Source of the DNA: Taibaiella chishuiensis
GTDB lineage: Bacteria; Bacteroidota; Bacteroidia; Chitinophagales; Chitinophagaceae
DNA: 64,000 nucleotides
Assembly (NCBI RefSeq): GCF_003014535.1
Contig: NZ_PYGD01000006.1
Span: forward strand, 186,001-250,000
Direction of reading: 5' to 3'
Part shown: positions 44,604 through 52,179 of the stretch, piece after piece
How the letters are laid out: every line of letters begins with the position of its first letter
Position numbering within the stretch: position 1 is the stretch's first letter
The notes under the pieces: generated by a model
What the model saw: the letters and a program-made list of their open reading frames with translations, nothing else
What the model was told of the DNA's origin: nothing
The model's database searches: none
Translations under genes and position numbers: made by a program

Positions 44604-45113
44604 TTACCCCGCCTGCTCCATATACTGTACCGCAGTCCAGCCTTCGGCTGTGATGCCCATGATTTCCGTAGCCAGGCCCAGGGCCTGGTAGGTATCGAAA
44701 AATGCCATACGTGCAATGGGATGATCCACCTCGCTGATCAAGGCATGCCCCTGCTCCCGCAAGGCAGCGGTAATTGCTGCAAACCCGCTTACCGGCAGGC
44801 GGAAAGCCATATGCTGCGTGCCCCCCAGCGGATAACGCTGCAGGTAATCGTGAAACATACTGCTGCCGGAAAGCGGTTGTATCAGCTCGATGAACATGCG
44901 CCCGTTATAGGCTTGTGTGGTCAGCCAGTCGCCGGGTACTACAGCGCCGTAATAGGTCATCGCCAGGTCTTCGGCACGGACATGCTCCGGCGGCGGAAAA
45001 GCGGGAACGCCCAGGGTCTGCCCGAGCAATTTGACAGCGGCTTCGATATCGGGAACCACCCAGCCGATCTGTGCCAGCTCCAGGCTCGCGGTAATGCTCT
45101 TGTTATGATCCAT
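44604..45113 (-). CDS. VOC family protein
   Basis: 169 residues. LELAQIGWVVPDIEAAVKLL is the first beta-alpha unit, FIELIQPLSGSSMFHDYLQR the central strand, and GGTQHMAFRLPVSGFAAITA the start of the second half. It resembles the glyoxalase_4/methylmalonyl-CoA epimerase-like group with Q11-G-W and H-M-A metal positions. The enzymatic role is unknown. A -7 box TAACTTTG (45136-45143) gives it its own promoter although it is the last gene of a same-strand run. Confidence 0.87.
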   Translation of the reverse strand: MDHNKSITASLELAQIGWVVPDIEAAVKLLGQTLGVPAFPPPEHVRAEDLAMTYYGAVVPGDWLTTQAYNGRMFIELIQPLSGSSMFHDYLQRYPLGGTQHMAFRLPVSGFAAITAALREQGHALISEVDHPIARMAFFDTYQALGLATEIMGITAEGWTAVQYMEQAG

Positions 45114-45135
45114 CGTTTGCTGTTTTAATACCCCA

Positions 45136-45143
45136 CAAAGTTA
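45136..45143 (-). promoter_or_regulatory. -7 box of the VOC gene
   Basis: TAACTTTG on the minus strand, an exact TAnnTTTG match, 23 bases upstream of 45113. Confidence 0.55.
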
Positions 45144-45254
45144 AAACAGGCGCCGACTAGGACATGGGGGCATTTACGTCCTGTTACAGGGTGTTTCGCG
45201 ACGAAATTTACCGCCGGAATTTACTGGCACTGATCATCTAAAGACAGAATGGGT

Positions 45255-46358
45255 TTATACGTCCTTTAACACCGGCCCCGGCCCATAACGCTCATTCGCT
45301 TCTTCGACCAATGCCCGCATCAATTCGGCAGCCTTCCTGTGTTTCAGCACCGGGGCCACCTGTCCGCCCCAGAATAATACTTTATCCCATTGTTGCTTTT
45401 CGACAGCGGCCTTCCGCAATGCCGCCATAAACCGGCTTTGTAAGGGGAACGGCATGAGCGAAGCCTCCCGGCTCTGTAACGCTTCAGCCATGTTGTTGCG
45501 GATGCCCCGGCCCAAGCGGCCCGTAAAGACCGGGGTAAGCATCGTATGGCGGGCCTGTTCCGAAAACAACATCTGCCGGTGTACCGGCAAGGCATTCGAC
45601 TCTTCGCAGGCCAGGAAGGCCGTGCCGACCTGTACCGCATCGGCGCCCAGGGTCAATGCTGCAGCTATGCCCCGCCCGGTGGCAATACCACCTGCAGCGA
45701 TAAGCGGCAGCTTTACCCGCTCCCGGATCAGCTGGAGCAATACGAAAGTACCGGTAACCGAAGCCGCTGCCGGTTGCTGGAAAGAGGGCCGGTGGCCACC
45801 GGCTTCAAACCCTGAGGCAACGATCATATCCGTACCCGAGGCCTCGAGCGCTATAGCCTCGTCAGGGGTTGTTGCCGCACCGATGGTTATAATGCCCCTG
45901 CTCCGGCATTGTTCCAGCACATCGGGGGGAAGCGTGCCGAATACATAACTGAACACTTTAGGCCGTATATCCAGCACTACCTGTACCTGGTTGGCAAAGC
46001 GGCTATGAAAGGGTTCCGGCTTGCCGGGCAGGTCTATGCCGGCTTCCTCGAAATAGGGCCGGAACAGGTTAGCGGCCTGTTCGTAGGCTTCATCGGTTAT
46101 GGTTCCGTCCTCGCCGGCTATGTCGGTATCCGAAACCCATAGGTTAAGGTTGTAAGGCCTGGCGGTAACTGCCTTTATCTGTTGATCAATGGCTATGATC
46201 TCCTGCGGCGTGTGCGTATAAGCGCCGTAACCGCCCAGTCCGCCTGCATTGGATACGGCGGCCACCAGGGCCGGCGACGAAAGGTTGCCCCCGAAAGGGC
46301 CCTGCAATACCGGGTAGTCGATGCCCAGCAATTTACTGACGTTTGTCTGATGCCACAT
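45255..46358 (-). CDS. Nitronate monooxygenase (NPD-like FMN enzyme)
   Basis: 367 residues. FMN-binding TIM barrel: YPVLQGPFGGNLSSPALVAA, then FGTLPPDVLEQCRSRGIITI, VASGFEAGGHRPSFQQPAAA with the GGH phosphate/catalytic region, and LIAAGGIATGRGIAAALTLG then ADAVQVGTAFLACEES. Members oxidise alkyl nitronates such as propionate-3-nitronate. It starts 12 bases after the NTF2-like stop, so it is in an operon with the SDR/tautomerase genes. Confidence 0.93.
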   Translation of the reverse strand: MWHQTNVSKLLGIDYPVLQGPFGGNLSSPALVAAVSNAGGLGGYGAYTHTPQEIIAIDQQIKAVTARPYNLNLWVSDTDIAGEDGTITDEAYEQAANLFRPYFEEAGIDLPGKPEPFHSRFANQVQVVLDIRPKVFSYVFGTLPPDVLEQCRSRGIITIGAATTPDEAIALEASGTDMIVASGFEAGGHRPSFQQPAAASVTGTFVLLQLIRERVKLPLIAAGGIATGRGIAAALTLGADAVQVGTAFLACEESNALPVHRQMLFSEQARHTMLTPVFTGRLGRGIRNNMAEALQSREASLMPFPLQSRFMAALRKAAVEKQQWDKVLFWGGQVAPVLKHRKAAELMRALVEEANERYGPGPVLKDV

Positions 46359-46370
46359 GGTTATCGGTTT

Positions 46371-46820
46371 TTATCGGTTGGTATCGCTCATCATCTTGTT
46401 GAAAAGCAGCCATCTTCCCGCTAATTTATGAAAGGAAAGGAACTCATGGTAATGAAAGTCATACATCTTTACCCTGACCTCCGCAACGGCAATCGAGTTC
46501 ACAACGCGGATATCCAGGATACAGCCTTCCACGGTTTGACCCAGTGCCTCGGGGCTTTGCCGCCCAGCAACGGCATCCAGGTATTCGTCCAGCGTTTTGG
46601 CATAGGGCATGCCTTTTACATCGCCGAAGAGCAGGGCGCCCGGGTGATAGATCTTGCGCAGCTGCAGGGTATCGCCATGGTAGATGCCTTTAAAATACTC
46701 ATTTTCCAATATCCCTGTAATTGTCAGGGTATCATTTGTAGTTTCCATATTCGTTTTGATTTGTGCCCCCGAGCTGTACCAACCGGTAGCTGACAAGGCA
46801 AGAAACAATAAAATTTTCAT
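46371..46820 (-). CDS. NTF2-like (putative lumazine-binding type) protein
   Basis: 149 residues from the ATG at 46820. The first ~19 residues look like a signal peptide (MKILLFLALSATGWYSSGAQ), so it may be exported. The NTF2-like/DUF4440-related core contains LENEYFKGIYHGDTLQLRKI, HPGALLFGDVKGMPYAKTLD and YHEFLSFHKLAGRWLLFNKM. Such proteins are ligand-binding or enzyme-like with no fixed function. It starts 4 bases after the SDR stop and precedes the nitronate monooxygenase. Confidence 0.85.
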   Translation of the reverse strand: MKILLFLALSATGWYSSGAQIKTNMETTNDTLTITGILENEYFKGIYHGDTLQLRKIYHPGALLFGDVKGMPYAKTLDEYLDAVAGRQSPEALGQTVEGCILDIRVVNSIAVAEVRVKMYDFHYHEFLSFHKLAGRWLLFNKMMSDTNR

Positions 46821-46824
46821 AGTA

Positions 46825-47559
46825 TCAGCTGAGGTTATGGCCCGCGCCCATACCGCCGTCAACGTTGATGATCGCACCGTTGATGAAATTACTTTTGGCT
46901 ACTGTATACACCATTTCCGCTATATCCTCCACCTCACCTACCCGTTTTACCAGGTGCAGTGCGGCCATATGATCGCTCTCTTCACCGTGCATCGGTGTAC
47001 GGATCACACCCGGCGCTACGGTATTGACCCGGATATTGCTGCAGCCGAACTCCGCGGCAAGCTGCACCGTTAAAGCATGTAGGGCGCCTTTGCTGGCAAT
47101 AGGCGCGGCAGCCGGCATACCGCCCAGACCGCGGTTAACCAGTGGTGTACCGATATTGATCACTACACCCTGCCCCTGGTGGAGCATTTGCGGGATAAAG
47201 GCCTGTGTCGTGAAGAAAGCGCCTTTAAGATTGGTATCGAGGAAACGGTCGAGGTAAGCCTCATCGACTTCCAGGAAAGGGCGGGTTTCGAATATACCGG
47301 CATTGTTGACCAGTACATCGGCCGAACCGAACCGCTGCAGGGCTGTGGTCAACAGGTTACGGCCTGTTTCCGGGTCGGCGACATTGCCCGGAACCGCTGC
47401 CAGGGCTGGCCCTGCACCGAGCTCGCGGTAGGCTTGCTCCAGTTTTACCGAATTGGCAGAATTGATCACCACCTGGTCGCCGCGATCAAGAAAGTAGGAC
47501 GCTATGGCTTTGCCGATACCGGAGGAAGCGCCGGTCACTATAATGGTTTGCTTTTTCAT
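46825..47559 (-). CDS. SDR family oxidoreductase lacking the classical catalytic tyrosine
   Basis: 244 residues. Cofactor motif TGASSGIGKA (9-18), NNAGI, and C-terminal INVDGGMGAG are those of a classical SDR. In the active site the usual Tyr-x-x-x-Lys is replaced: the segment reads APIASKGALHALTVQL, with Pro where Tyr stands. The Ser position upstream also differs (INIGTPLVNRGLGG). A subgroup with xASKGA and no Tyr is known to me from similar Bacteroidetes and Proteobacteria proteins, so this may be a conserved, non-classical SDR. It sits 4 bases from the tautomerase stop. Confidence 0.88.
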   Translation of the reverse strand: MKKQTIIVTGASSGIGKAIASYFLDRGDQVVINSANSVKLEQAYRELGAGPALAAVPGNVADPETGRNLLTTALQRFGSADVLVNNAGIFETRPFLEVDEAYLDRFLDTNLKGAFFTTQAFIPQMLHQGQGVVINIGTPLVNRGLGGMPAAAPIASKGALHALTVQLAAEFGCSNIRVNTVAPGVIRTPMHGEESDHMAALHLVKRVGEVEDIAEMVYTVAKSNFINGAIINVDGGMGAGHNLS

Positions 47560-47563
47560 AAGT

Positions 47564-47782
47564 TTATTTTTTATTGGCGGTTATACCTCGTTCCCGTAAT
47601 ACGGATACCTGTTCTCCTGCATATCCCCAGTTGTCCAGTTCTATTTCCTGGATCGCGATATGGGTCAGTTGCGGATCTTTGTGAAGTACTTCCTCTATGA
47701 GATCGGTTATACCTTTGATCAGGCGTTGTTTTTGTTCCCGGGTAACGCCTTCCCGGGTCAGCTCTATTTTTACGAACGGCAT
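47564..47782 (-). CDS. 4-oxalocrotonate tautomerase family protein
   Basis: 72 residues. Pro2 directly follows the initiator Met (MPFVKIELTREGVTREQKQR) and becomes the catalytic N-terminal Pro after Met removal. The helix LIKGITDLIEEVLHKDPQLT and THIAIQEIELDNWGYAG match the tautomerase fold. It probably acts on a keto-enol substrate. It lies between YceI (23 bases) and SDR (4 bases) in an operon. Confidence 0.92.
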   Translation of the reverse strand: MPFVKIELTREGVTREQKQRLIKGITDLIEEVLHKDPQLTHIAIQEIELDNWGYAGEQVSVLRERGITANKK

Positions 47783-47805
47783 GATTGTCTTTTTTGTGCA
47801 AAGGC

Positions 47806-48327
47806 CTATGCAAGGGCTTTTGCGGTGAAGGTTACGTTTAAATCGAAATCGTTGTAGATAAGGGTATCGCCGAGATTTTTGAAGAAATTGCCGGAACGGA
47901 ACCGGATACCATAACGCGTACGGTCTACCACGATCTTACCGCTAGCGGTGAGGGTATCCTCGTGTAGCGCCAGGGCTGCGCTGAAGCTTACCGGGTGGGT
48001 AATGCCCTTAATAGTCAGATCGCCCGTAATGTAGTCCTGGTCTACGGCGGTGATGCGGAAAAAAGCCTCGGGGTACTGTTCGGTAGCAAAGAAGTCACCG
48101 GATGCCAGGTGGCCGGCAAATTGGGCATTGGTGGCGGGATCGGTAACATCGAGGATGCGGATCGAGGCCATATCGATTGTAAAACTGCCACCGCTAAGCC
48201 TTCCGTTTTCGAGCAGCAACTGGCCCTCCTTCAGGTTAATGGTTCCGTTATGTACGCCGGTTACTTTGCGGCCTTCCCAGTCGATCCTGCTTTGTGTGTT
48301 GTCGACCTTAAACTGTTGTGTTTTCAT
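47806..48327 (-). CDS. YceI family protein (lipocalin-like)
   Basis: 173 residues. Typical pattern: FKVDNTQSRIDWEGRKVTGV, GTINLKEGQLLLENGRLSGG, SFTIDMASIRILDVTD, then HLASGDFFATEQYPEAFFRI and GDLTIKGITHPVSF. YceI proteins bind isoprenoid or amphiphilic ligands. There is no signal peptide, so it is cytosolic, unlike E. coli YceI. It is the first gene after a CRP-type operator (48381-48396) that adjoins the upstream Crp gene. Confidence 0.93.
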   Translation of the reverse strand: MKTQQFKVDNTQSRIDWEGRKVTGVHNGTINLKEGQLLLENGRLSGGSFTIDMASIRILDVTDPATNAQFAGHLASGDFFATEQYPEAFFRITAVDQDYITGDLTIKGITHPVSFSAALALHEDTLTASGKIVVDRTRYGIRFRSGNFFKNLGDTLIYNDFDLNVTFTAKALA

Positions 48328-48350
48328 TACGCTGTGTTTTAATTACGACA

Positions 48351-48358
48351 CAAAGTAA
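48351..48358 (-). promoter_or_regulatory. -7-like box of the YceI operon
   Basis: TTACTTTG on the minus strand, a one-base deviation from TAnnTTTG, 23 bases upstream of the YceI start. It is placed 30.5 bases from the centre of the operator at 48381-48396. Confidence 0.5.
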
Positions 48359-48380
48359 CGATGGCTTTACAGCCCGGTTG

Positions 48381-48396
48381 TGTGACCTGGATCACT
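48381..48396. promoter_or_regulatory. CRP-type operator upstream of the YceI operon
   Basis: TGTGA-CCTGGA-TCACT closely matches the E. coli CRP half-site TGTGA-N6-TCACA. It lies 3 bases past the Crp-family stop (48400) and 53 bases before the YceI start, at about -42 from the expected transcription start, the class II activator position. Confidence 0.65.
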
Positions 48397-48399
48397 TTC

Positions 48400-48978
48400 T
48401 TAACGGGTATGGTAAAGCCGGCTCAGGGTTTCGCGCGAAACGCCCAGGTAGGCGGCGATCAGGTGCTTGGGTACCAGGCTATACAGTTCGGGGTACAGTT
48501 GCAGCAGCTCTTCATAACGGGTACGGGCATCGTTATTCATCAGGGATAATAAGCGCTTTTGCGCCGCTACATACCCCCTGTTGGTACGCCAGCGAAAGAA
48601 ATGTTCGACCTGGTGTATTTCCCTGCACAACTTCTCGCGGTCAGCATTGGACAAACTGAGCAAGGTAGCATCGGTAATACAGTCCACATTAATAGTAGCC
48701 TTTGTTTGCGTATACAGGGCGTTATAGTCGGAGGTCCACCAGGTGGGCATCGCAAACTGGAGGATATGCATTTTAACTTCGTCGTTGATATAAAAAGCTT
48801 TAAGACAACCGGAAAGCACGAAATATTCATGCTCCACCTTATCGCCTTCCCGGATCACCACTTGTCCCTTTTTAAAAGAGAGCGGCTTAAAATGTGACGC
48901 CAGGTAACTCAACTCTTCCTCAGTCAGGGAGGCGGTCTTGGAAATATGCTCTTTTAAAACAACGGCTGCTGCTTCCAT
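48400..48978 (-). CDS. Crp/Fnr family transcriptional regulator
   Basis: 192 residues. The beta-roll (KGQVVIREGDKVEHEYFVLS then GCLKAFYI) lies at ~35-110. The C-terminal HTH reads LVPKHLIAAYLGVSRETLSR. The nucleotide-binding Arg/Glu cassette is not conserved. It is encoded directly upstream of the YceI-tautomerase-SDR-NTF2-NMO genes on the same strand and the adjacent CRP-like operator suggests it activates them. Confidence 0.92.
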   Translation of the reverse strand: MEAAAVVLKEHISKTASLTEEELSYLASHFKPLSFKKGQVVIREGDKVEHEYFVLSGCLKAFYINDEVKMHILQFAMPTWWTSDYNALYTQTKATINVDCITDATLLSLSNADREKLCREIHQVEHFFRWRTNRGYVAAQKRLLSLMNNDARTRYEELLQLYPELYSLVPKHLIAAYLGVSRETLSRLYHTR

Positions 48979-49057
48979 GCGTTAAAATTAAGGCATATTT
49001 ACAGATAAAGCGGGCCCGCCGGGTTAAACAAGCCTGGTTTACCGTTGTTATCATGAT

Positions 49058-49396
49058 ATGAAAGCAATAAAAATACCGGTAGTGATCAACGGCGAACCAC
49101 ATACCGTAATCGCCCGTTATTTCGAAACTTCGGAATACGGCGCTATGACCGAGCTGAAAACGGAAGGCCATTTGCTATGCCTGGACAAAGACCTGCAGCC
49201 CTTTATGGGGTTCTGCGACAGCCTCGCCTGCGGAGCATTACCGCTTCGTCCCCCATCTTCGTGTATGCATACACGCCATAATCAACTGTTCCGGTCGCCG
49301 CAGATCTTTCAAAAGCAGGACAACAATCATAAAGATCATTGTCCAAAGTCAGCGAATGCCGGGCAAAACGTTTCTAATTTTGCCCCGTCTTTTTAA
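49058..49396 (+). CDS. Short hypothetical protein, possibly C-terminally altered
   Basis: 112 residues. The first ~55 residues look like a real protein: MKAIKIPVVINGEPHTVIAR, EYGAMTELKTEGHLLCLDKD. After that the composition changes to a low-complexity Ser/Pro/His tail. The tail also contains the TAATTTTG -7 box of the next gene (49375-49382) and the dyad at 49317-49330, which is unusual inside a functional gene. I therefore suspect a frameshift or truncation in the second half. No family recognised. Confidence 0.45.
   Translation: MKAIKIPVVINGEPHTVIARYFETSEYGAMTELKTEGHLLCLDKDLQPFMGFCDSLACGALPLRPPSSCMHTRHNQLFRSPQIFQKQDNNHKDHCPKSANAGQNVSNFAPSF
49317..49330. promoter_or_regulatory. ATGAY-N4-RTCAT dyad upstream of the UspA gene
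   Basis: AGGAC-AACA-ATCAT matches 9 of 10 specified positions. Its centre (49323.5) lies exactly 51.5 bases upstream of the -7 box edge at 49375, the same distance as at 52.1 and 58.1 kb. Confidence 0.6.
49375..49382 (+). promoter_or_regulatory. -7 box of the UspA gene
   Basis: TAATTTTG, an exact TAnnTTTG match, 36 bases before the ATG at 49419. Confidence 0.6.
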
Positions 49397-49418
49397 CGCA
49401 TGACCACAACATACCCTT

Positions 49419-50243
49419 ATGAAAACGATTATCGTTCCTACCGATTTTTCCGCCGCTGCTACAGATGCAGCGCATTATGCCATCGCAGTAGCGCAGCAGG
49501 TACAGGCCCGGATCGTGCTGCTGCACGTATTGCCGCTGCCCCTTATCGTACCGGAAGTGCCGCTGCCGCCCGATAGCTACGAACTGGCACTGACCGATGC
49601 CGGTCATACCCTGAAGGAACTTAAAGAAGAACTGGAAAACCGGGGCAACAACCAGGTACCCATTACCTGTAAGACCGTAACCGGCAGCTTCGTCGAAGAG
49701 ATCCGGAAATGCAATAACGAGCCCGATGTCTTTGCCATGATCATGGGCACGAGCGGGGCCGGCGCCGCAGAAGCCTTTTTCCTGGGCAGTTTCAGCCTTA
49801 CCGCAGCCGAAAACCTGGAACATCCCGTTATCGTGGTGCCGCCCGGTTACAGCTACAAAGGCATTCATAAAATAGGCCTGGCCTGCGATATGATTAATGT
49901 TGCAGAAACGGTACCCTTCGGCAGCATCAGGGCGCTGTTCGATCACTTCGATGCCCGGCTCGAAATTCTGTATGTAAGCGGACCCGGTGAACGTATGTAC
50001 CCGCAGGTACTGACCGAATCTAAATTTATCCAGAACAACCTGGCCGCATTACGGCCCGAGATCAGGATCACTACGAACGATAATATACGGGAAGGATTAA
50101 TGCATTTTGTACAACAGCAACAACTGGACCTGCTGCTACTGCTGCCCAAGGAACGTAATTTTGTAGAAAGCCTCTTTCACCGGAGCGTTACGAAAAAAAT
50201 GGTACTGCATCCCGAAGTACCGGTAATGATCCTGCATGCATAA
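49419..50243 (+). CDS. Tandem universal stress protein (UspA family)
   Basis: 274 residues with two Usp folds: ~1-145 (MKTIIVPTDFSAAATDAAHY with the MGTSGAG-type loop around VFAMIMGTSGAGAAEAFF), and ~150-274 (ILYVSGPGERM, ending KMVLHPEVPVMILHA). The first domain keeps a Gly-rich nucleotide loop; the second is degenerate. Usp proteins respond to starvation, hypoxia and redox stress. The promoter dyad at 49317-49330 links it to AdhP and the other nearby stress genes. Confidence 0.92.
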   Translation: MKTIIVPTDFSAAATDAAHYAIAVAQQVQARIVLLHVLPLPLIVPEVPLPPDSYELALTDAGHTLKELKEELENRGNNQVPITCKTVTGSFVEEIRKCNNEPDVFAMIMGTSGAGAAEAFFLGSFSLTAAENLEHPVIVVPPGYSYKGIHKIGLACDMINVAETVPFGSIRALFDHFDARLEILYVSGPGERMYPQVLTESKFIQNNLAALRPEIRITTNDNIREGLMHFVQQQQLDLLLLLPKERNFVESLFHRSVTKKMVLHPEVPVMILHA

Positions 50244-50349
50244 CAAGCATACCGGGTAAGGAGCAACCGGTACTGCAACAGGATTATGCTTGCGTTTTCC
50301 GAAGCAGGCCTTAATTTTACGTACCGATCAACACAATCCATTTACAACT

Positions 50350-51648
50350 ATGAAGCACATCCCCTATCAACAGGCAGAACAAGCCCTGCAACTCGTAAAA
50401 AGCGGCGACAGGGTATTTATACATGGCAGCGCAGCTACCCCCAGGGTACTGTTCAATAAACTGCTGGACAGGGCCGGCGAGCTTACCGACGTCGAACTGA
50501 CCAGTATCAGCACCTATGGCGATATCGACTGGAACCGCCCCGAAGTGCTGAACAGCTTTTCGCTGAACTCCCTGTTTGTATCGGGCAATGTACGGGAATG
50601 GGCCAATGGCAGTCATGGCAATTACGTACCCGTGTTCCTGAGCGAAATACCGGGGCTCTTCCGGGAGGGCATCCTGCCGCTGGATGTGGCGATCGTACAT
50701 GTATCGCCGCCGGATCAGCATGGCTATTGTACCCTGGGCACCTCGGTAGATGCTGCACTAAGCGCTGTCAGGAATGCGCCGATCGTGATCGCACAGGTAA
50801 ACCCGCGTATGCCGCGTGTGCTGGGAGACGGCATTATCCACTATTCGCAGTTTACAGCCATGGTCGAGGTCGATAGCCCGCTGCCGGAAGTAGACTACAG
50901 TACCGGCGCCGATGCCGTGGCCGAGCGAATTGGCACCCATGTGGCCGGACTTATCGAAGATGGTTCCACCCTGCAAATGGGTATAGGCAGTATACCCGAT
51001 GCGGTATTAAAACAACTTACCGGGCACAGGAGCCTGGGCATACATACCGAGATGTTCTCCGATGGCCTGGTACCGCTGGTACAAAAAGGCGTTGTTACCA
51101 ATGAATTTAAAAAAGTAAGACCCGGGAAGATCGTCAGCAGCTTTATCCTGGGTACACAGAAGGTGTATGACTTCGTACACGACAACCCTTATGTAAGCTG
51201 TATGGATGTGGCTTTTGTCAACGACAGCGATATTATCCGCAGGAATCCAAAGGTAATTGCGATCAACAGCGCGATCGAGATCGACCTTACCGGGCAGATT
51301 TGCGCCGATTCGATCGGCATTTATCAATATTCGGGCATCGGCGGGCAGATGGACTTTATGCGGGGCGCTTCGCTGTCGGAAGGTGGTAAACCGATTATCG
51401 CCATGCCTTCTACCACGAAGAAAGGCATATCCCGTATCGTCCCTTTCCTGAAACAAGGCGCCGGGGTGGTTACCACCAGGGGGCATGTGCATTATGTGGT
51501 TACTGAATATGGTGTGGTCAACCTGTATGGCCGTAATATGGACCAACGGGCGCGGCTGCTGATCAGCATTGCCCATCCCGATCATCGCGAGGCCCTGGAA
51601 CAGGCGTACCACGAGCGTTTCGGGAAATTGTACCGGGAGGTGCGGTAA
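50350..51648 (+). CDS. Acetyl-CoA hydrolase/transferase (4-hydroxybutyrate/acetate CoA-transferase type)
   Basis: 432 residues from the ATG at 50350. N-terminal domain: LLDRAGELTDVELTSISTYG; IVHVSPPDQHGYCTLGTSVD. C-terminal domain: TLQMGIGSIPDAVLKQL, the catalytic Glu234 in LGIHTEMFSDGLV, and SGIGGQMDFMRGAS. Members move CoA between acetate and other acyl groups, for example in fermentation. A weak -7 box (TAATTTTA, 50312-50319) precedes it. It may also be read from the UspA promoter. No terminator follows before the repeat array. Confidence 0.92.
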   Translation: MKHIPYQQAEQALQLVKSGDRVFIHGSAATPRVLFNKLLDRAGELTDVELTSISTYGDIDWNRPEVLNSFSLNSLFVSGNVREWANGSHGNYVPVFLSEIPGLFREGILPLDVAIVHVSPPDQHGYCTLGTSVDAALSAVRNAPIVIAQVNPRMPRVLGDGIIHYSQFTAMVEVDSPLPEVDYSTGADAVAERIGTHVAGLIEDGSTLQMGIGSIPDAVLKQLTGHRSLGIHTEMFSDGLVPLVQKGVVTNEFKKVRPGKIVSSFILGTQKVYDFVHDNPYVSCMDVAFVNDSDIIRRNPKVIAINSAIEIDLTGQICADSIGIYQYSGIGGQMDFMRGASLSEGGKPIIAMPSTTKKGISRIVPFLKQGAGVVTTRGHVHYVVTEYGVVNLYGRNMDQRARLLISIAHPDHREALEQAYHERFGKLYREVR

Positions 51649-51672
51649 CGCCGATAAAGCCGGCTTACCGAT

Positions 51673-52008
51673 GAGATCCTTCGCTGCGCTCAGGATGACA
51701 ACGAGCCCTTAGGTGCTTGTGCTTGACATGCCTGGTGAAGCCGGCTAGGGGATGAGATCCTTCGCTATGCTCAGGATGACAATCGTCCTCTTGATGATTG
51801 ACACGCTGGTAAAGCCGGCTTACTGATGAGATCCTTCGCTGCGCTCAGGATGACAATCGTCCTCTTGATACTTATTACTTGATACCTGATACTAAAAAAT
51901 GAGATCCTCCGCTGCGCTCAGGATGACAATGAACCCTTGGGTACTTGTGCTTGGCACGTTGGTAAAGCCAGCTAGGGGATGAGATCCTTCGCTGCGCTCA
52001 GGATGACA
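51673..52008. repeat. Array of five hairpin repeats with ~77-bp period
   Basis: Cores of 28 bases start at 51673, 51754, 51828, 51901 and 51981 (periods 81, 74, 73, 80). Each is GAGATCC-TTCGCTGCGCTC-AGGATGACA with single-base variants. Four units are preceded by a TGGTAAAGCCGGCT-like flank, so the repeat unit is larger than the core. The core forms a hairpin with a 2x2 internal mismatch. This is a REP/BIME-like intergenic element family. Confidence 0.88.
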
Positions 52009-52047
52009 ACAACCCTTTAATTATCTAATATCTCATACCTAACATCT

Positions 52048-52089
52048 CAATACCCAATACCCAATACCCAATACCCAATACCCAATACC
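52048..52089. repeat. Heptamer tandem repeat (CAATACC)6
   Basis: Six perfect copies of CAATACC. The array is non-coding, lies 90 bases upstream of the coiled-coil gene and is likely to vary in copy number. Confidence 0.92.
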
Positions 52090-52100
52090 GCCTGCCAATA

Positions 52101-52114
52101 ATGATCCCTGTCAT
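52101..52114. promoter_or_regulatory. ATGAY-N4-RTCAT dyad upstream of the coiled-coil gene
   Basis: ATGAT-CCCT-GTCAT matches the consensus at all 10 specified positions; centre 52107.5, exactly 51.5 bases upstream of the -7 box edge at 52159. Confidence 0.7.
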
Positions 52115-52158
52115 AGCTGCCCATGACCGGCGTTATTGTTGCCGCGGCCAACAACAGC

Positions 52159-52166
52159 TACTTTTG
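52159..52166 (+). promoter_or_regulatory. -7 box of the coiled-coil gene
   Basis: TACTTTTG, an exact TAnnTTTG match, 14 bases before the ATG at 52180. Confidence 0.6.
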
Positions 52167-52179
52167 AAGATTACGCAAC

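Larger units (their letters stand above)
51649..52179. other. Intergenic region with repeat array
   Basis: About 530 bases without a gene. It holds five copies of the hairpin repeat (51673-52008), short direct repeats such as CTTGATACCTGATAC, the heptamer tandem at 52048-52089 and the promoter of the coiled-coil gene. Confidence 0.7.

Noticed and set aside
50255-50288. ATGAY-N4-RTCAT site for the CoA-transferase gene
   Set aside because: No match at the 51.5 or 29.5 positions relative to its weak -7 box; the gene may be read from the UspA promoter instead.
51673-52008. Repeat array taken as a CRISPR
   Set aside because: The units vary, the intervals share sequence with each other (flank TGGTAAAGCCGGCT), spacing varies from 73 to 81, and no cas gene is present.
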